Below the pieces are notes generated by a model. That model had not been told where the DNA came from, made no database searches, and saw only the letters and a program-made list of their open reading frames with translations. From positions 1-45,086 of the forward strand of contig NZ_JPRF03000050.1 in assembly GCF_001188955.3 (NCBI RefSeq): a stretch of DNA of 45,086 nt. Direction: 5' to 3'. Each line of letters opens with the position of its first letter. Within the stretch, counting starts at the first letter, position 1. This DNA comes from Kitasatospora aureofaciens (lineage in GTDB: Bacteria; Actinomycetota; Actinomycetes; Streptomycetales; Streptomycetaceae). A program made the position numbers and the translations under genes. Positions 18,361 to 27,795 of this stretch are shown piece by piece.

Positions 18361-21300
18361 CTACGGCCGCAGCCGCAGCCCGCGGGGCGTGGCGTGGAAC
18401 CCCGCCTCCTCCAGGGCGCGGCCGAGGTCGGAGCCGAGGGCGGGCTCGCCGTTGGCGCGCTCGACCGTGACGCTGCCGAGCGCTCCCGCGCGGACCGCCC
18501 CGGCGAGCGCCCCGGCGGCGAGTGCGACCGTCGCCCCGTCCTGCGGCCAGGCCAGCAGGGACTTGCCGCCCCGCTCCACGTACAGCGCCAGCTCGCCGTC
18601 GACCAGCACCACCAGGGCGCCGGCCTTGCGGCCCGGGCGGTGCGCCTTGGCCTCCTTGGCCCCCGGCGCTGAGGGCGGCTCCGGCCAGGGCAGCGCGGCG
18701 CCGTAGGCGTTCGCCGGATCGGTGGCGGCCAGCACCAGCAGCTGCGGCGGCTCGGCGGTCGGCGCGGCCGGCCACTCGGTGGCCCGGGCCCGCTCCAGTC
18801 GGCCGTTGACCGAGCGCAGCCGGTCGGCCGCGCCCTCCATGGCGAACTGGGCGCCGCCCAGGCCCTCGACGAAGTAGCCCCGGCGGGCCCGGCCGCGCTC
18901 CTCCATCGCGGCGAGCACCCGGTAGACCCCGGCGAAGCCGCCGGGCACCCGTTCGGCCGCCACCGTGCCCCGGGTCAGCAGACCGTGCCGGTCCAGCAGG
19001 CTCTGCGCCTGGGCGGTGGCCCGGAGCGTCGGGTCGGCGGCGAGGGAGGGCAGCAGCGACCAGCGCCCCGCCACCGTCGGGCCGCCGCGCAACGCTGCGC
19101 CGGCCCGGCCGAAGGCGCGGCCCGCGCCGCCGTAACGGCCGCGCGGGGTGGACCGGGGCGCGCGGTGGGCGGTGGCTCCGGCGGTGCGGCCGGAGCCGAG
19201 CAGGGCGCGCAGCGGTGCCAGGGTGTCGTTGGTGACGTACCCGGCCCAGACCAGGTCCCAGAGCGCCTCGACCGCCTCCGGCTCGGCCGTCTCCTCCGGC
19301 AGCTGCTGGAGGAGCTGGCGGAAGAACAGGCCGTAGCCGCCCGCCAGGGACTGCAGCAGGGCGCTGTGCAGCGGGGTGAGCGCGGGCGGCACCGGCTCGG
19401 GGCGCAGCAGGTGGGCGTTCTCGGCCAGGTGGAGGCTGAGCCAGCCGTCCTTGCCGGGCAGGGCGCCCGCGCCGCACCAGCCGATCTCGCCGGCCGCCAT
19501 CAGCTCGTCCAGCAGGCCGGGGGAGTAGTCGCCGAGCCGGGCCGGGAGGATCAGCTTCTCCAGGGAGGAGGCGGGCAGGGCGGTCCCCTGGAGCTGTTCG
19601 ACCACCCGGAGCAGGCCGTCCGCGCCGCGCAGCCGGTGCCCGGCCAGGTGCTGCCACTGCGGCAGGAAGGCGGCCAGGGCGCGCGGCGGGACGGGCTCGA
19701 CCTCCTGGCGCAGGGCGGCCAGCGAGCGGCGGCGCAGTCGGCGCAGCACCTCGGCGTCGCACCACTCGGGGGCGGTGTGCCACTCGGGGTCGGTGTGGCT
19801 TCCGGCCGGCCTGAACTGGCCCTGGACCAGGCGGCCAGCCGCGGTGAGGCGCTGCAGGGTGCCGGTGACGACGGCGGTGCCCAGGCCGTAGCGGGCGCCG
19901 GCCTCGGCGGCGGTGAACGGGCCGTGGGTGCGGGCGTGCCGGGCCAGCAGGTCGCCCAGCGGGTCCTTGACCGGCTCGGTGAAGGCCTCGGGGACGCCGA
20001 CCGGCAGCGGGGTGCCGAGTGCGTCGCGCAGCCGTCCGGCGTCCTCGATCGCGGCCCAGCGCTGCTCGCCGGAGATCCGGACCTGGATCACCCGGCGGGC
20101 GGCCTCCAGTTCCAGGGCCCACAGCGGCTCGGCGCCACGGGCGGTCAACTCGGCCTCGGTGAGCGGACCGAGCAGGCGCAGCGCGTCGGCGACGCCCTCG
20201 GCGTCCTTGATCCGGCGCTCGGGGGTGAGGCGTTGGAGCTCGGCCTCCAGCTCGGCGAGCACCTGCGGGTCGAGCAGTTCGCTCAGTTCGGCCTGGCCGA
20301 GGAGCTCGGACAGCAGCCGGGAGTCGAGCGAGAGGGCGGCGGCCCGGCGTTCGGCGAGCGGGGAGTCGCCCTCGTAGAGGAACTGGGCGACGTAGCCGAA
20401 CAGCAGTGAGCGGGCGAAGGGCGAGGGCTCGGGGGTGGTGACCTCGACCAGGCGGACGGCGCGGGATTCGAGGTCCCCCATCAGCTCGACCAGGCCGGGG
20501 ACGTCGAAGACGTCCTGGAGGCACTCGCGGACGGCCTCCAGGACGATCGGGAACGAGCCGTACTCGGAGGCGACTTCGAGCAGTTGGGCGGCGCGCTGGC
20601 GCTGCTGCCAGAGCGGGGTGCGGCGGCCGGGGTTGCGGCGGGGGAGCAGCAGGGCTCGGCCGGCGCACTCGCGGAAGCGGGAGGCGAACAGGGCGGAGCC
20701 GCCTACCTGGTCGGTGACCAGCTGCTCGATCTCGGTCGAGTCGAACAGGGCGGCGTCGGCGCCGACCGGGGCCTCGTCCCGGGACGGACTCGCGGGCTCC
20801 GACGGGCCGGCGAAGTCGAAGTCGGGGGAGAACAGGTCCGCGTCGGGCAGCCGGAGCACGATGCCGTCGTCGGCGTGCATGACCTGCGGGTCCAGGCCGT
20901 GCTTCTCGCGCAGCCGGGCGCCGAGGGCGAGCGCCCAGGGGGCGTGCACCTGGGCGCCGAAGGGGGAGTGGATGACGATCCGCCAGTCGCCGAGCTCGTC
21001 CCGGAAGCGCTCGACCACGATGGTGCGGTCGTCGGGGAGGTGGCCGCAGGCGGCCCGCTGCTCGGCGAGGTAGTCCAGCAGGTTGGCGGCGGCCCAGTCG
21101 TCCAGGCCGGCCCGCTTGAGGCGCTCGGTGGCGGCCTCCGGTTGGAGCGAGCCCAGCTCGCGGGTGAACGCGCCGAGGGCGCGGCCGAGTTCGAGCGGGC
21201 GGCCGAGGGTGTCGCCCTTCCAGAACGGGAGCCGGCCGGGGACGCCGGGGGCCGGGGTGACCAGCACCTTGTCGTGGGTGATCTCCTCGATCCGCCAGGA

Positions 21301-23082
21301 CGTGGTGCCGAGGGTGAACACGTCGCCGACGCGGGACTCGTAGACCATCTCCTCGTCGAGCTCGCCGACCCTGCCGCCGCCCTTCTTGGGATCGGTGCCG
21401 GCGATGAAGACGCCGAACAGGCCTCGGTCGGGGATGGTGCCGCCGGAGGTGACGGCCAGGCGCTGGGCGCCGGGGCGGCCGGTCACCGTCCCGGCCACCC
21501 GGTCCCAGACCACCCGGGGGCGCAACTCGGCGAAGGCGTCGGAGGGATAGCGGCCGGCCAGCATGTCGAGCACGGCGTCGAAGGCGGACTGCGGGAGGGT
21601 GGCGAAGGGGGCGGCGCGGCGGACCACGGTGAGCAGCTCATCCACCGGCCAGGCGTCCAGGGCCGTCATCGCGACCAGTTGCTGGGCCAGCACGTCCAGC
21701 GGGTTGCGCGGGATGCGCAGCGCCTCGATCCGCCCCGCCCGCATCCGCTCGGTGACCACGGCGGACTGCACCAGGTCCCCCCGGTACTTGGGGAAGAACA
21801 CGCCGGTGGAGACGGCGCCGACCTGGTGGCCGGCCCGGCCGACCCGCTGCAGGCCGGAGGCGACCGAGGGCGGGGACTCGACCTGGACGACGAGCTCGAC
21901 GGCGCCCATGTCGATGCCCAGCTCCAGGCTGGAGGTGGCGACCACGGCGGGCAGCCGGCCGGCCTTCAACTCCTCCTCGACCAGGGAGCGCTGCTCCTTG
22001 GACACGGAGCCGTGGTGGGCCCGGGCGATCACCGCGGGCACGCCCCCGGCGGCGCCCGAGCCGCCCATCAGCTGGGCCGGGGCGTGCGCCTCGGGGGCGG
22101 CGGTGCCGGTGACGCGCTCGTAGGCGATCTCGTTCAGCCGGTTGCACAGGCGCTCGGCCAGGCGGCGGGAGTTGGCGAAGACGATGGTCGAGCGGTGCGC
22201 CTCGACCAGGTCGACGATCCGCTCCTCGACGTGCGGCCAGATCGAGGCCTGGCGCTGCGGGTCGGAGCCCGCGGCGCCGCCGGTGGCCGGGGCGGCGGGC
22301 AGGTCGTCCAGGTCGGGGACCGGGACGACCACCGAGAGGTCGAACTCCTTGGCGGCGGCGGGCTGGACGACGACGGCGCCGCGCTGGGGGCTGAGGAAGC
22401 GGGCCACCTCCTCGACCGGGCGCACCGTCGCGGACAGGCCGATCCGGCGGGCCGGGCGGTCCAGCAGTTCGTCCAGCCGCTCCAGGCTGAGCGCGAGGTG
22501 GGCGCCGCGCTTGGTGCCGGCGACGGCGTGGACCTCGTCCAGGATCACCGTGTCGATGCCCCGGAGCGCCTCCCGAGAGGCGGAGGTGAGCAGCAGGAAC
22601 AGCGACTCGGGGGTGGTGATCAGGATGTCCGGCGGGTGGGTCGCGAAGCGGCGGCGGTCGGCGGCGGGGGTGTCCCCCGAGCGGATGGCGACCTGGACCT
22701 CGGGCTCGGGCAGGCCGAGCCGGACGGCGGCCTGGCGCAGGCCGGTCAGCGGGGCGCGCAGGTTCCGTTCGACGTCCACCGCCAGGGCCTTGAGCGGGGA
22801 GACGTAGAGCACCCGGCAGCGGCGCTTGGGCTCGGCCGGGGGCGGGGTGCTGCTGAGCCGGTCGAGCGCGGAGAGGAAGGCGGCCAGCGTCTTGCCGGAG
22901 CCGGTGGGGGCGACCACCAGGACGTCGGTCTCCCGCTGGATGGCGCGCCAGGCCTCGGCCTGGGCGGTGGTCGGGGCGGAGAAGGCACCGGTGAACCACG
23001 CCCGGGTGGCCGGGGCGAAGTCGGCCAGCGGGTCGTCGGGCCGGGGGGCGTCGGCGGGCGGGGTCGGGTGCTGGGGCGCCAT
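18361..23082 (-). CDS. lhr: Lhr-type large superfamily 2 helicase
   Basis: A 1573-residue ATP-dependent 3'-5' DNA (and RNA:DNA) helicase of the full-length Lhr group, which in mycobacteria is induced by DNA damage. The N-terminal two RecA-like domains carry Walker A APTGSGKT (Lys64), the DEVH box (residues 182-185), LSATVRP and the motif VI region QRVGRAGHQVG. A winged helix and the Lhr core domain follow, then a long C-terminal part of tandem winged-helix type ending at ATPRGLRLRP. ATG 23082 is chosen because the conserved protein begins there; the open frame upstream is intergenic. It is monocistronic and divergent from the protease gene. In many actinobacteria a Nei/Fpg glycosylase gene is next to lhr; none is present here. 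Confidence 0.93.
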   Translation of the reverse strand: MAPQHPTPPADAPRPDDPLADFAPATRAWFTGAFSAPTTAQAEAWRAIQRETDVLVVAPTGSGKTLAAFLSALDRLSSTPPPAEPKRRCRVLYVSPLKALAVDVERNLRAPLTGLRQAAVRLGLPEPEVQVAIRSGDTPAADRRRFATHPPDILITTPESLFLLLTSASREALRGIDTVILDEVHAVAGTKRGAHLALSLERLDELLDRPARRIGLSATVRPVEEVARFLSPQRGAVVVQPAAAKEFDLSVVVPVPDLDDLPAAPATGGAAGSDPQRQASIWPHVEERIVDLVEAHRSTIVFANSRRLAERLCNRLNEIAYERVTGTAAPEAHAPAQLMGGSGAAGGVPAVIARAHHGSVSKEQRSLVEEELKAGRLPAVVATSSLELGIDMGAVELVVQVESPPSVASGLQRVGRAGHQVGAVSTGVFFPKYRGDLVQSAVVTERMRAGRIEALRIPRNPLDVLAQQLVAMTALDAWPVDELLTVVRRAAPFATLPQSAFDAVLDMLAGRYPSDAFAELRPRVVWDRVAGTVTGRPGAQRLAVTSGGTIPDRGLFGVFIAGTDPKKGGGRVGELDEEMVYESRVGDVFTLGTTSWRIEEITHDKVLVTPAPGVPGRLPFWKGDTLGRPLELGRALGAFTRELGSLQPEAATERLKRAGLDDWAAANLLDYLAEQRAACGHLPDDRTIVVERFRDELGDWRIVIHSPFGAQVHAPWALALGARLREKHGLDPQVMHADDGIVLRLPDADLFSPDFDFAGPSEPASPSRDEAPVGADAALFDSTEIEQLVTDQVGGSALFASRFRECAGRALLLPRRNPGRRTPLWQQRQRAAQLLEVASEYGSFPIVLEAVRECLQDVFDVPGLVELMGDLESRAVRLVEVTTPEPSPFARSLLFGYVAQFLYEGDSPLAERRAAALSLDSRLLSELLGQAELSELLDPQVLAELEAELQRLTPERRIKDAEGVADALRLLGPLTEAELTARGAEPLWALELEAARRVIQVRISGEQRWAAIEDAGRLRDALGTPLPVGVPEAFTEPVKDPLGDLLARHARTHGPFTAAEAGARYGLGTAVVTGTLQRLTAAGRLVQGQFRPAGSHTDPEWHTAPEWCDAEVLRRLRRRSLAALRQEVEPVPPRALAAFLPQWQHLAGHRLRGADGLLRVVEQLQGTALPASSLEKLILPARLGDYSPGLLDELMAAGEIGWCGAGALPGKDGWLSLHLAENAHLLRPEPVPPALTPLHSALLQSLAGGYGLFFRQLLQQLPEETAEPEAVEALWDLVWAGYVTNDTLAPLRALLGSGRTAGATAHRAPRSTPRGRYGGAGRAFGRAGAALRGGPTVAGRWSLLPSLAADPTLRATAQAQSLLDRHGLLTRGTVAAERVPGGFAGVYRVLAAMEERGRARRGYFVEGLGGAQFAMEGAADRLRSVNGRLERARATEWPAAPTAEPPQLLVLAATDPANAYGAALPWPEPPSAPGAKEAKAHRPGRKAGALVVLVDGELALYVERGGKSLLAWPQDGATVALAAGALAGAVRAGALGSVTVERANGEPALGSDLGRALEEAGFHATPRGLRLRP

Positions 23083-23302
23083 GCACCCATGGTGCCGGGT
23101 GGGACTGACAAGCGAGGGCGGGGCCGTGAGCAGGGGTGGGGTGGGCGGAAGGGGCCGGGCGTGAGGGGGCCGGGCCGAGGGGTGTAGCTGCGGGGGCGGG
23201 AATGATGAAACGCTCATATGGTGAGAAATCGGGCGGGTGATCACTTGGTGGCTGCCCGGCTTGGGCTGTGACCTCACTGGACCGACGAGCGGAGAGCGTG
23301 GG

Positions 23303-24838
23303 ATGGCGCAGGCGCACCGGTCCGGCGGTCCCGTCCGTACGGCCCGCCGCCGCAGGGTGTGCGGGCACGCCCGGGCGCTGCTCGCGATACTGGTCACCGC
23401 CCTGGTGGCGGGCGGCGCCGTGCCGTACGTGTCGGGGCCCGGGCGCGCCTACGTCAGCTACCTGGTGCTGGCCGAGCGGGAGGACGCCGCAGGGGCCACC
23501 AGGGCCGGGAAGGAGAGCCGGGCAGCGGGCGGACAGGTGGTGCAGGAGTACCCGCAGATCGGGGCGGTGCTGACGTACGCCACCGGGGGCTTCGCGGAAC
23601 GGGTGCGACGCAGGCCGGGGATCGCCGCGGTCGGGGCGACCCGGACGGCGCCGGTGGTGGGGCCGCCGCGGGAACTGGCCGGGGCGGGTGACTTCGCCGC
23701 GGGGGTGGGGCGCGGCTGGCGGGGGGATGCGGGGGACGGCGGGACGGGGACGACGGCTGGTACGGTGCCGGACCCCAGGGAGGGCGGGGCCTGGAACCTG
23801 GCCATGGTTCATGCGGGGGCAGGGACGGCGTCGGGAGCGGTGGCGGGGGTTGGGCCGACCGGGGACGGTGTCGGTGGGGTGCCGGGGCCGGAGGCGATGC
23901 GCAAGGTGCTGGTCGCGGTGCTGGACTCGGGCGTGGACGACACCCACCCCGACCTGCGGGCGGCCGTCGACCCGAAGGCCTCGGCGTCCTGCGCCGACGG
24001 ACGGCCGGACGCACGCACCGGCTCCTGGCGGCCCGACCCCGGGGTGGAGGAGAGCGGGCACGGCACCCACGTCGCCGGGATCATCGGTGCGGCCCGGGAC
24101 GGGCAGGGCGTCACCGGGGTCGCGCCCGGTGTGCGGATCGCCGCCGTCCGGCTGCTCGGGCCCCTGGGGCAGTACTACGCGGAGAACATCGTCTGCGGCA
24201 TGCTCTGGGCCGCCGACCACGGGGCGAAGGCGATCAACGACAGCTACTTCGCCGACCCGTGGAAGTACAACTGCCCCGAGGAACCGGACCAGGCGGCGCT
24301 GATCGCGGCCGTCGGCCGGGCCGTCGCCTACGCCCGGCGCAAGGGCGCGGTGGTGGTCGCCTCGGCCGGCAACGACGGGCAGGACCTCGGCGCGGCCCGG
24401 ACGGACCGGCGCAGCCCCAACGACCGGGTCACCGGGCCGGCCCCCACCCGCTACCTGGGCACCGAGTGCATCCGCCTTCCCGGCGAGTTGCCCGGGGTCG
24501 TCACCGTCACGGCCGTCAACCGGGACGGGAGTCCGTCCTCCTACACCAACTACGGGCGCGGCCGGATTTCGCTGGCTGCACCCGGCGGGGACCCGGACGG
24601 CGGGGCGGAGGGGGCGATCGTCTCGGACTGGCCCGGTGGGCGGTTCGCGGCGCTGGCGGGCACCTCGATGTCGGCGGCGCACGTCACGGGGGCGGTGGCG
24701 GTCGCGGCGGCGTTGCACCCGGACTTCGGGGCGGCGCAGTTGGCGGATCTGCTGGCTCGGACGGCGGCGGGGTGTCCGGTGCGGGGGTGCGGGGACCGGG
24801 GGCACTTCGGGGTGGGGTTGTTGGTGGTGCCCCGGTAG
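23303..24838 (+). CDS. Secreted subtilisin-like (S8) serine protease
   Basis: A 511-residue exported protease. A basic N-terminus and one hydrophobic helix (about residues 22-43) form a signal peptide or anchor. A prodomain-like segment (about 48-120) contains the inhibitor-I9-type pattern with GAVLTYATGGFAERV. After a Gly/Thr-rich linker comes the S8 domain with the complete triad: Asp208 in VLDSGVDD, His253 in GHGTHVAG and Ser455 in GTSMSA, plus oxyanion Asn in SAGNDG. Cysteines at C-x-E-E-style positions (NCPEE, GTECIRL, GCPVRGCG) suggest disulphides. The ATG at 23303 is preferred over the GTG at 23237 because the signal peptide begins there and GGAGAG lies upstream. There is no C-terminal helix, so the mature enzyme should be free. 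Substrate unknown; a long hairpin ends the gene. Confidence 0.88.
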   Translation: MAQAHRSGGPVRTARRRRVCGHARALLAILVTALVAGGAVPYVSGPGRAYVSYLVLAEREDAAGATRAGKESRAAGGQVVQEYPQIGAVLTYATGGFAERVRRRPGIAAVGATRTAPVVGPPRELAGAGDFAAGVGRGWRGDAGDGGTGTTAGTVPDPREGGAWNLAMVHAGAGTASGAVAGVGPTGDGVGGVPGPEAMRKVLVAVLDSGVDDTHPDLRAAVDPKASASCADGRPDARTGSWRPDPGVEESGHGTHVAGIIGAARDGQGVTGVAPGVRIAAVRLLGPLGQYYAENIVCGMLWAADHGAKAINDSYFADPWKYNCPEEPDQAALIAAVGRAVAYARRKGAVVVASAGNDGQDLGAARTDRRSPNDRVTGPAPTRYLGTECIRLPGELPGVVTVTAVNRDGSPSSYTNYGRGRISLAAPGGDPDGGAEGAIVSDWPGGRFAALAGTSMSAAHVTGAVAVAAALHPDFGAAQLADLLARTAAGCPVRGCGDRGHFGVGLLVVPR

Positions 24839-24890
24839 GCGGTTGGGGACGGGGGTGTTCGCGGGGCTCTCGGGAGGGGTGGGCGGTGCT

Positions 24891-24925
24891 TCGTGGGCGC
24901 GCGGGTTCTGCCCGCGCGCCCACGA
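24891..24925 (+). terminator. Terminator of the S8 protease gene
   Basis: A perfect 15-bp stem (24891-24905 with 24911-24925) with a TTCTG loop begins about 50 bases after the protease stop codon. No T tract follows. Confidence 0.75.
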
Positions 24926-25000
24926 GGGCGGGGGGCGGCGCCCACTGGCGGGGGATGGCGGTGGGCGGGGCCCGTGAGGGGCCTCCGGGATACTGGGGGT

Positions 25001-25195
25001 ATGAGGCTGACCGAGTTCTGGCGACGGATGTATGCGCACTTCGGGGAGGGGTATGCGGAGTCGTTTGCGTCTGATCATGTGATGAGTGAGTTGGGTGGGC
25101 GGACGGTGCGGCAGGCGTTGGAGGCGGGGTGGGAGGCCAAGGACGTGTGGCGGGTGGTCTGTGAGACGCAGGGGGTTTCGGCGCTGCTGCGCTGA
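25001..25195 (+). CDS. DUF3046 family protein
   Basis: A 64-residue acidic protein of the DUF3046 family, a short actinobacterial family of unknown function usually found just before recA. The typical pattern is present: MRLTEFWRRM at the start, FGEGYAESFASDHVM in the middle and W-x-AKDVWRVVCE near the end. The ATG at 25001 is fixed by family similarity; there is no clear Shine-Dalgarno site and TACTGG lies 4 bases before, so translation may be leaderless. The next gene begins 36 bases later. Confidence 0.85.
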   Translation: MRLTEFWRRMYAHFGEGYAESFASDHVMSELGGRTVRQALEAGWEAKDVWRVVCETQGVSALLR

Positions 25196-25231
25196 GCGGT
25201 CGGTGCGGGGGTGGTGGGACAGACTGTCCGG

Positions 25232-26458
25232 GTGACTACGAGCGGAGAGCAGGAGCGCCTCGGTGAGGCGGTGCGGGGTGCCGAGGGGGAACGGGCGGGG
25301 CACGGTGGGGTGTTGTGGGGCGGGATGCCGCCCTGGTTGCCCCGGGCGATGGTGTTGTTCCTGGTGTCGGTGGGGCTGTTCCAGCTCGCGGACTGGGCGT
25401 TCCGGCAGTTGATCGACCTGTTCGTGATGCTGTTGGTGGCGTTCTTCCTCTCGTTGGCGCTGGAGCCGGCCGTGGACCGGATGGCGGCGCGCGGGGTGCG
25501 TCGGGGGGTGGGGACCTTCCTGGTGTTCGTGGCGGTCGGGGTGGCGGTGGTGGGCTTCCTGGCGGCGCTCGGCACGCTGTTGGTGGACCAGGTGGCGAAG
25601 ATCGCCGGGGACATGCCGCACCTGGTCGACAATCTGATCGTCTGGACCAACCGGACGTTCCACCAGGACCTGTCGCTGGGTGAGCTGCAGAAGCGGCTGC
25701 TGAAGGACTCCGGGACGATCGAGGGGTACGCCCAGCAGGCCGCGGACAACGTCTGGGGCGTCTCGTCGACGCTGATCGGCGGGCTGTTCCAGACGTTCAC
25801 GGTGGGGCTGTTCACGTTCTACTTCACCGCCGAGGGCCCGCGGGTGCGGCGGACGGTGTGCTCGCTGCTGCCGCCCGCCAAGCAGGCGGAGGTGCTGCGG
25901 GCCTGGGAGATCGCGCTGGCCAAGACGGGCGGCTACCTGTACTCCCGGGCGGTGCTGGCGGTGGTGTCGGCGGCCGGGCACTGGGTGATGTTCGCGCTGA
26001 TCGACCTGCCGTACTCGGCGGCGCTGGCGATCTGGGTCGGCGTCATGTCGCAGTTCGTGCCGACCATCGGGACGTACCTGGCGGGTGCGCTGCCGGTGCT
26101 GGTCGCCCTGACGGTGGAGCCGGTGGACGCGTTGTACGTGCTGGTCTTCACGGTGGTCTACCAGCAGATCGAGAACTACGTGCTGCACCCGAGGATCACC
26201 GCCAGGACGGTGGACGTGCACCCGGCGGTGGCCTTCGGCGCGGTGATCGCGGGGGCGGCGCTGCTGGGGGCGGTGGGCGCGCTGATCGCGATCCCGGCGG
26301 CGGCGACCATGCAGGGCTTCGTCGGGACGTACGTGCGGCGGTACGAGGTGGCGACCGATCCGAGGATCGACCAGGGCGAGCAGCGGCGGGCCCGGCGGGA
26401 GCTGCGCCGGGAGGCGGCGCGGCGGCTGCGGCGGATGGTGGGCGGCGACGGGGAGTGA
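25232..26458 (+). CDS. AI-2E family (PerM-like) membrane transporter
   Basis: A 408-residue polytopic membrane protein of the AI-2E/PerM family. Seven to eight hydrophobic helices are visible: a pair at about residues 40-80, one at 93-113, then a soluble segment with TFHQDLSLGELQ, and a C-terminal bundle with the family motifs GGYLYSRAVLAVV, VPTIGTYLAGALP and VYQQIENYVLHPRI. Members have been linked to autoinducer-2 export or Na+/H+ exchange; the substrate here is unknown. A basic Arg-rich tail ends the protein. The GTG at 25232 (start of VTTSGEQE) is my choice; CAGACT 7 bases upstream would make it leaderless. A start at 25211 is possible. It precedes recA, as in other actinobacteria. Confidence 0.83.
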   Translation: MTTSGEQERLGEAVRGAEGERAGHGGVLWGGMPPWLPRAMVLFLVSVGLFQLADWAFRQLIDLFVMLLVAFFLSLALEPAVDRMAARGVRRGVGTFLVFVAVGVAVVGFLAALGTLLVDQVAKIAGDMPHLVDNLIVWTNRTFHQDLSLGELQKRLLKDSGTIEGYAQQAADNVWGVSSTLIGGLFQTFTVGLFTFYFTAEGPRVRRTVCSLLPPAKQAEVLRAWEIALAKTGGYLYSRAVLAVVSAAGHWVMFALIDLPYSAALAIWVGVMSQFVPTIGTYLAGALPVLVALTVEPVDALYVLVFTVVYQQIENYVLHPRITARTVDVHPAVAFGAVIAGAALLGAVGALIAIPAAATMQGFVGTYVRRYEVATDPRIDQGEQRRARRELRREAARRLRRMVGGDGE

Positions 26459-26537
26459 CGGACGGTGCGGGGCGGGCGGCCGGGGGTGACCCCGTCGACC
26501 CGCCCCCCGGCGTGGTCGGACCTGCGCGGCTTGAATC

Positions 26538-26549
26538 GAACAGACGTTC
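26538..26549. promoter_or_regulatory. SOS box (LexA site) upstream of recA
   Basis: GAACAGACGTTC fits the actinobacterial LexA consensus GAAC-N4-GTTC exactly. It lies 120-132 bases before the recA start, close to a region (TTGTACTCT) that may be a promoter. LexA would repress here in the absence of DNA damage. Confidence 0.85.
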
Positions 26550-26602
26550 CTTTGTACTCTCCGGCGAGGAGTTTTCCACAGGCGGAGCCGGGTGGGGCTC
26601 GT

Positions 26603-26625
26603 TTGTCAGTGGGACGCGCTAGCGT
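26603..26625 (+). promoter_or_regulatory. RecA-NDp (PafBC-type) promoter of recA
   Basis: TTGTCAGTG, 8 bases, then TAGCGT reproduces the LexA-independent RecA-NDp motif known from mycobacteria and other actinobacteria, which the heterodimeric activator PafBC recognises. The -10-like TAGCGT ends 44 bases before the recA start. It gives recA a second damage-responsive promoter downstream of the SOS box. Confidence 0.85.
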
Positions 26626-26669
26626 CGATGACGATGAAGCGCACAGCACAGAACCCGAGGGAAAAAGCC

Positions 26670-27791
26670 ATGGCAGGTACGGACCGCGAGAAGGCCCTGG
26701 AGACCGCGCTCGCCCAGATCGAGCGGCAGTTCGGCAAGGGCTCGGTGATGCGCCTCGGCGAGAAGGCGAACGAGCCGGTCGAGGTGATCTCCACCGGGTC
26801 GACCGCCCTGGACGTCGCCCTCGGGGTGGGCGGCATCCCGCGCGGCCGAGTGATCGAGATCTACGGCCCCGAGTCCTCCGGCAAGACCACCCTGACCCTG
26901 CACCTGGCGGCCAACGCCCAGCGGGCCGGCGGCACGGTCGCCTTCGTCGACGCGGAGCACGCGCTCGACCCGGAGTACGCCAAGAAGCTCGGCGTGGACA
27001 CCGACGCCCTGCTGGTCAGCCAGCCGGACACCGGTGAGCAGGCCCTGGAGATCACCGACATGCTGATCCGCTCCGGCGCGATCGACCTGGTGATCATCGA
27101 CTCGGTCGCGGCACTCGTCCCGCGCGCCGAGATCGAGGGCGAGATGGGTGACTCGCACGTCGGTCTGCAGGCCCGCCTGATGAGCCAGGCGCTGCGCAAG
27201 ATCGCCGGTGCGCTGAACCAGTCGAACACCACCGCCATCTTCATCAACCAGCTGCGCGAGAAGATCGGTGTGATGTTCGGCTCGCCGGAGACCACGACCG
27301 GTGGCCGGGCGCTGAAGTTCTACGCCTCGGTCCGACTGGACATCCGCCGGATCGAGACCCTGAAGGACGGCACCGAGGCGGTCGGCAACCGCACCCGCGT
27401 CAAGGTCGTCAAGAACAAGGTCGCCGCGCCGTTCAAGCAGGCCGAGTTCGACATCCTCTACGGCATCGGCATCAGCCGCGAGGGCGGCCTGATCGACATG
27501 GGCGTCGAGCACGGGTTCATCCGGAAGTCCGGCGCCTGGTACACGTACGAGGGCGACCAGCTCGGCCAGGGCAAGGAGAACGCCCGTAACTTCCTGCGGG
27601 ACAACCCGCAGCTCGCCGACGAGATCGAGCGGAAGATCAAGGGCAAGCTCGGCATCGGCCCGAAGACCGAGGAGCCGGCCGAGGCCGCTCCGGAGGCCGC
27701 CGCTGCCGCCGCCGACGGCGTCGCGAAGCCGATCACCGCGACCGCCGCCAAGACGGCCGCGGCGAAGAAGACGGCGGCTGCCAAGGCCTGA
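26670..27791 (+). CDS. recA: Recombinase RecA
   Basis: A 373-residue RecA, the strand-exchange ATPase of homologous recombination and the LexA co-protease. Walker A is GPESSGKTT with Lys72, the MAW-like signature and the L1/L2 DNA-binding loops are present (MGDSHVGLQARLMSQALRK in two pieces; FINQLREKIGVMFGSPE), and the protein is colinear with family members. The last 45 residues form an Ala/Lys/Glu tail with AAAKK repeats, longer than in E. coli. ATG 26670 matches the family start and has GAGGG upstream; an ATG at 26628 would extend the protein into the promoter. recX follows after 4 bases, so the two form an operon controlled by the SOS box and RecA-NDp promoter. Confidence 0.98.
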   Translation: MAGTDREKALETALAQIERQFGKGSVMRLGEKANEPVEVISTGSTALDVALGVGGIPRGRVIEIYGPESSGKTTLTLHLAANAQRAGGTVAFVDAEHALDPEYAKKLGVDTDALLVSQPDTGEQALEITDMLIRSGAIDLVIIDSVAALVPRAEIEGEMGDSHVGLQARLMSQALRKIAGALNQSNTTAIFINQLREKIGVMFGSPETTTGGRALKFYASVRLDIRRIETLKDGTEAVGNRTRVKVVKNKVAAPFKQAEFDILYGIGISREGGLIDMGVEHGFIRKSGAWYTYEGDQLGQGKENARNFLRDNPQLADEIERKIKGKLGIGPKTEEPAEAAPEAAAAAADGVAKPITATAAKTAAAKKTAAAKA

Positions 27792-27795
27792 GCCG

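Noticed and set aside
18256..23187. Long plus-strand frames opposite lhr
   Set aside because: Low-complexity antisense frames without ribosome binding sites; lhr accounts for the sequence.
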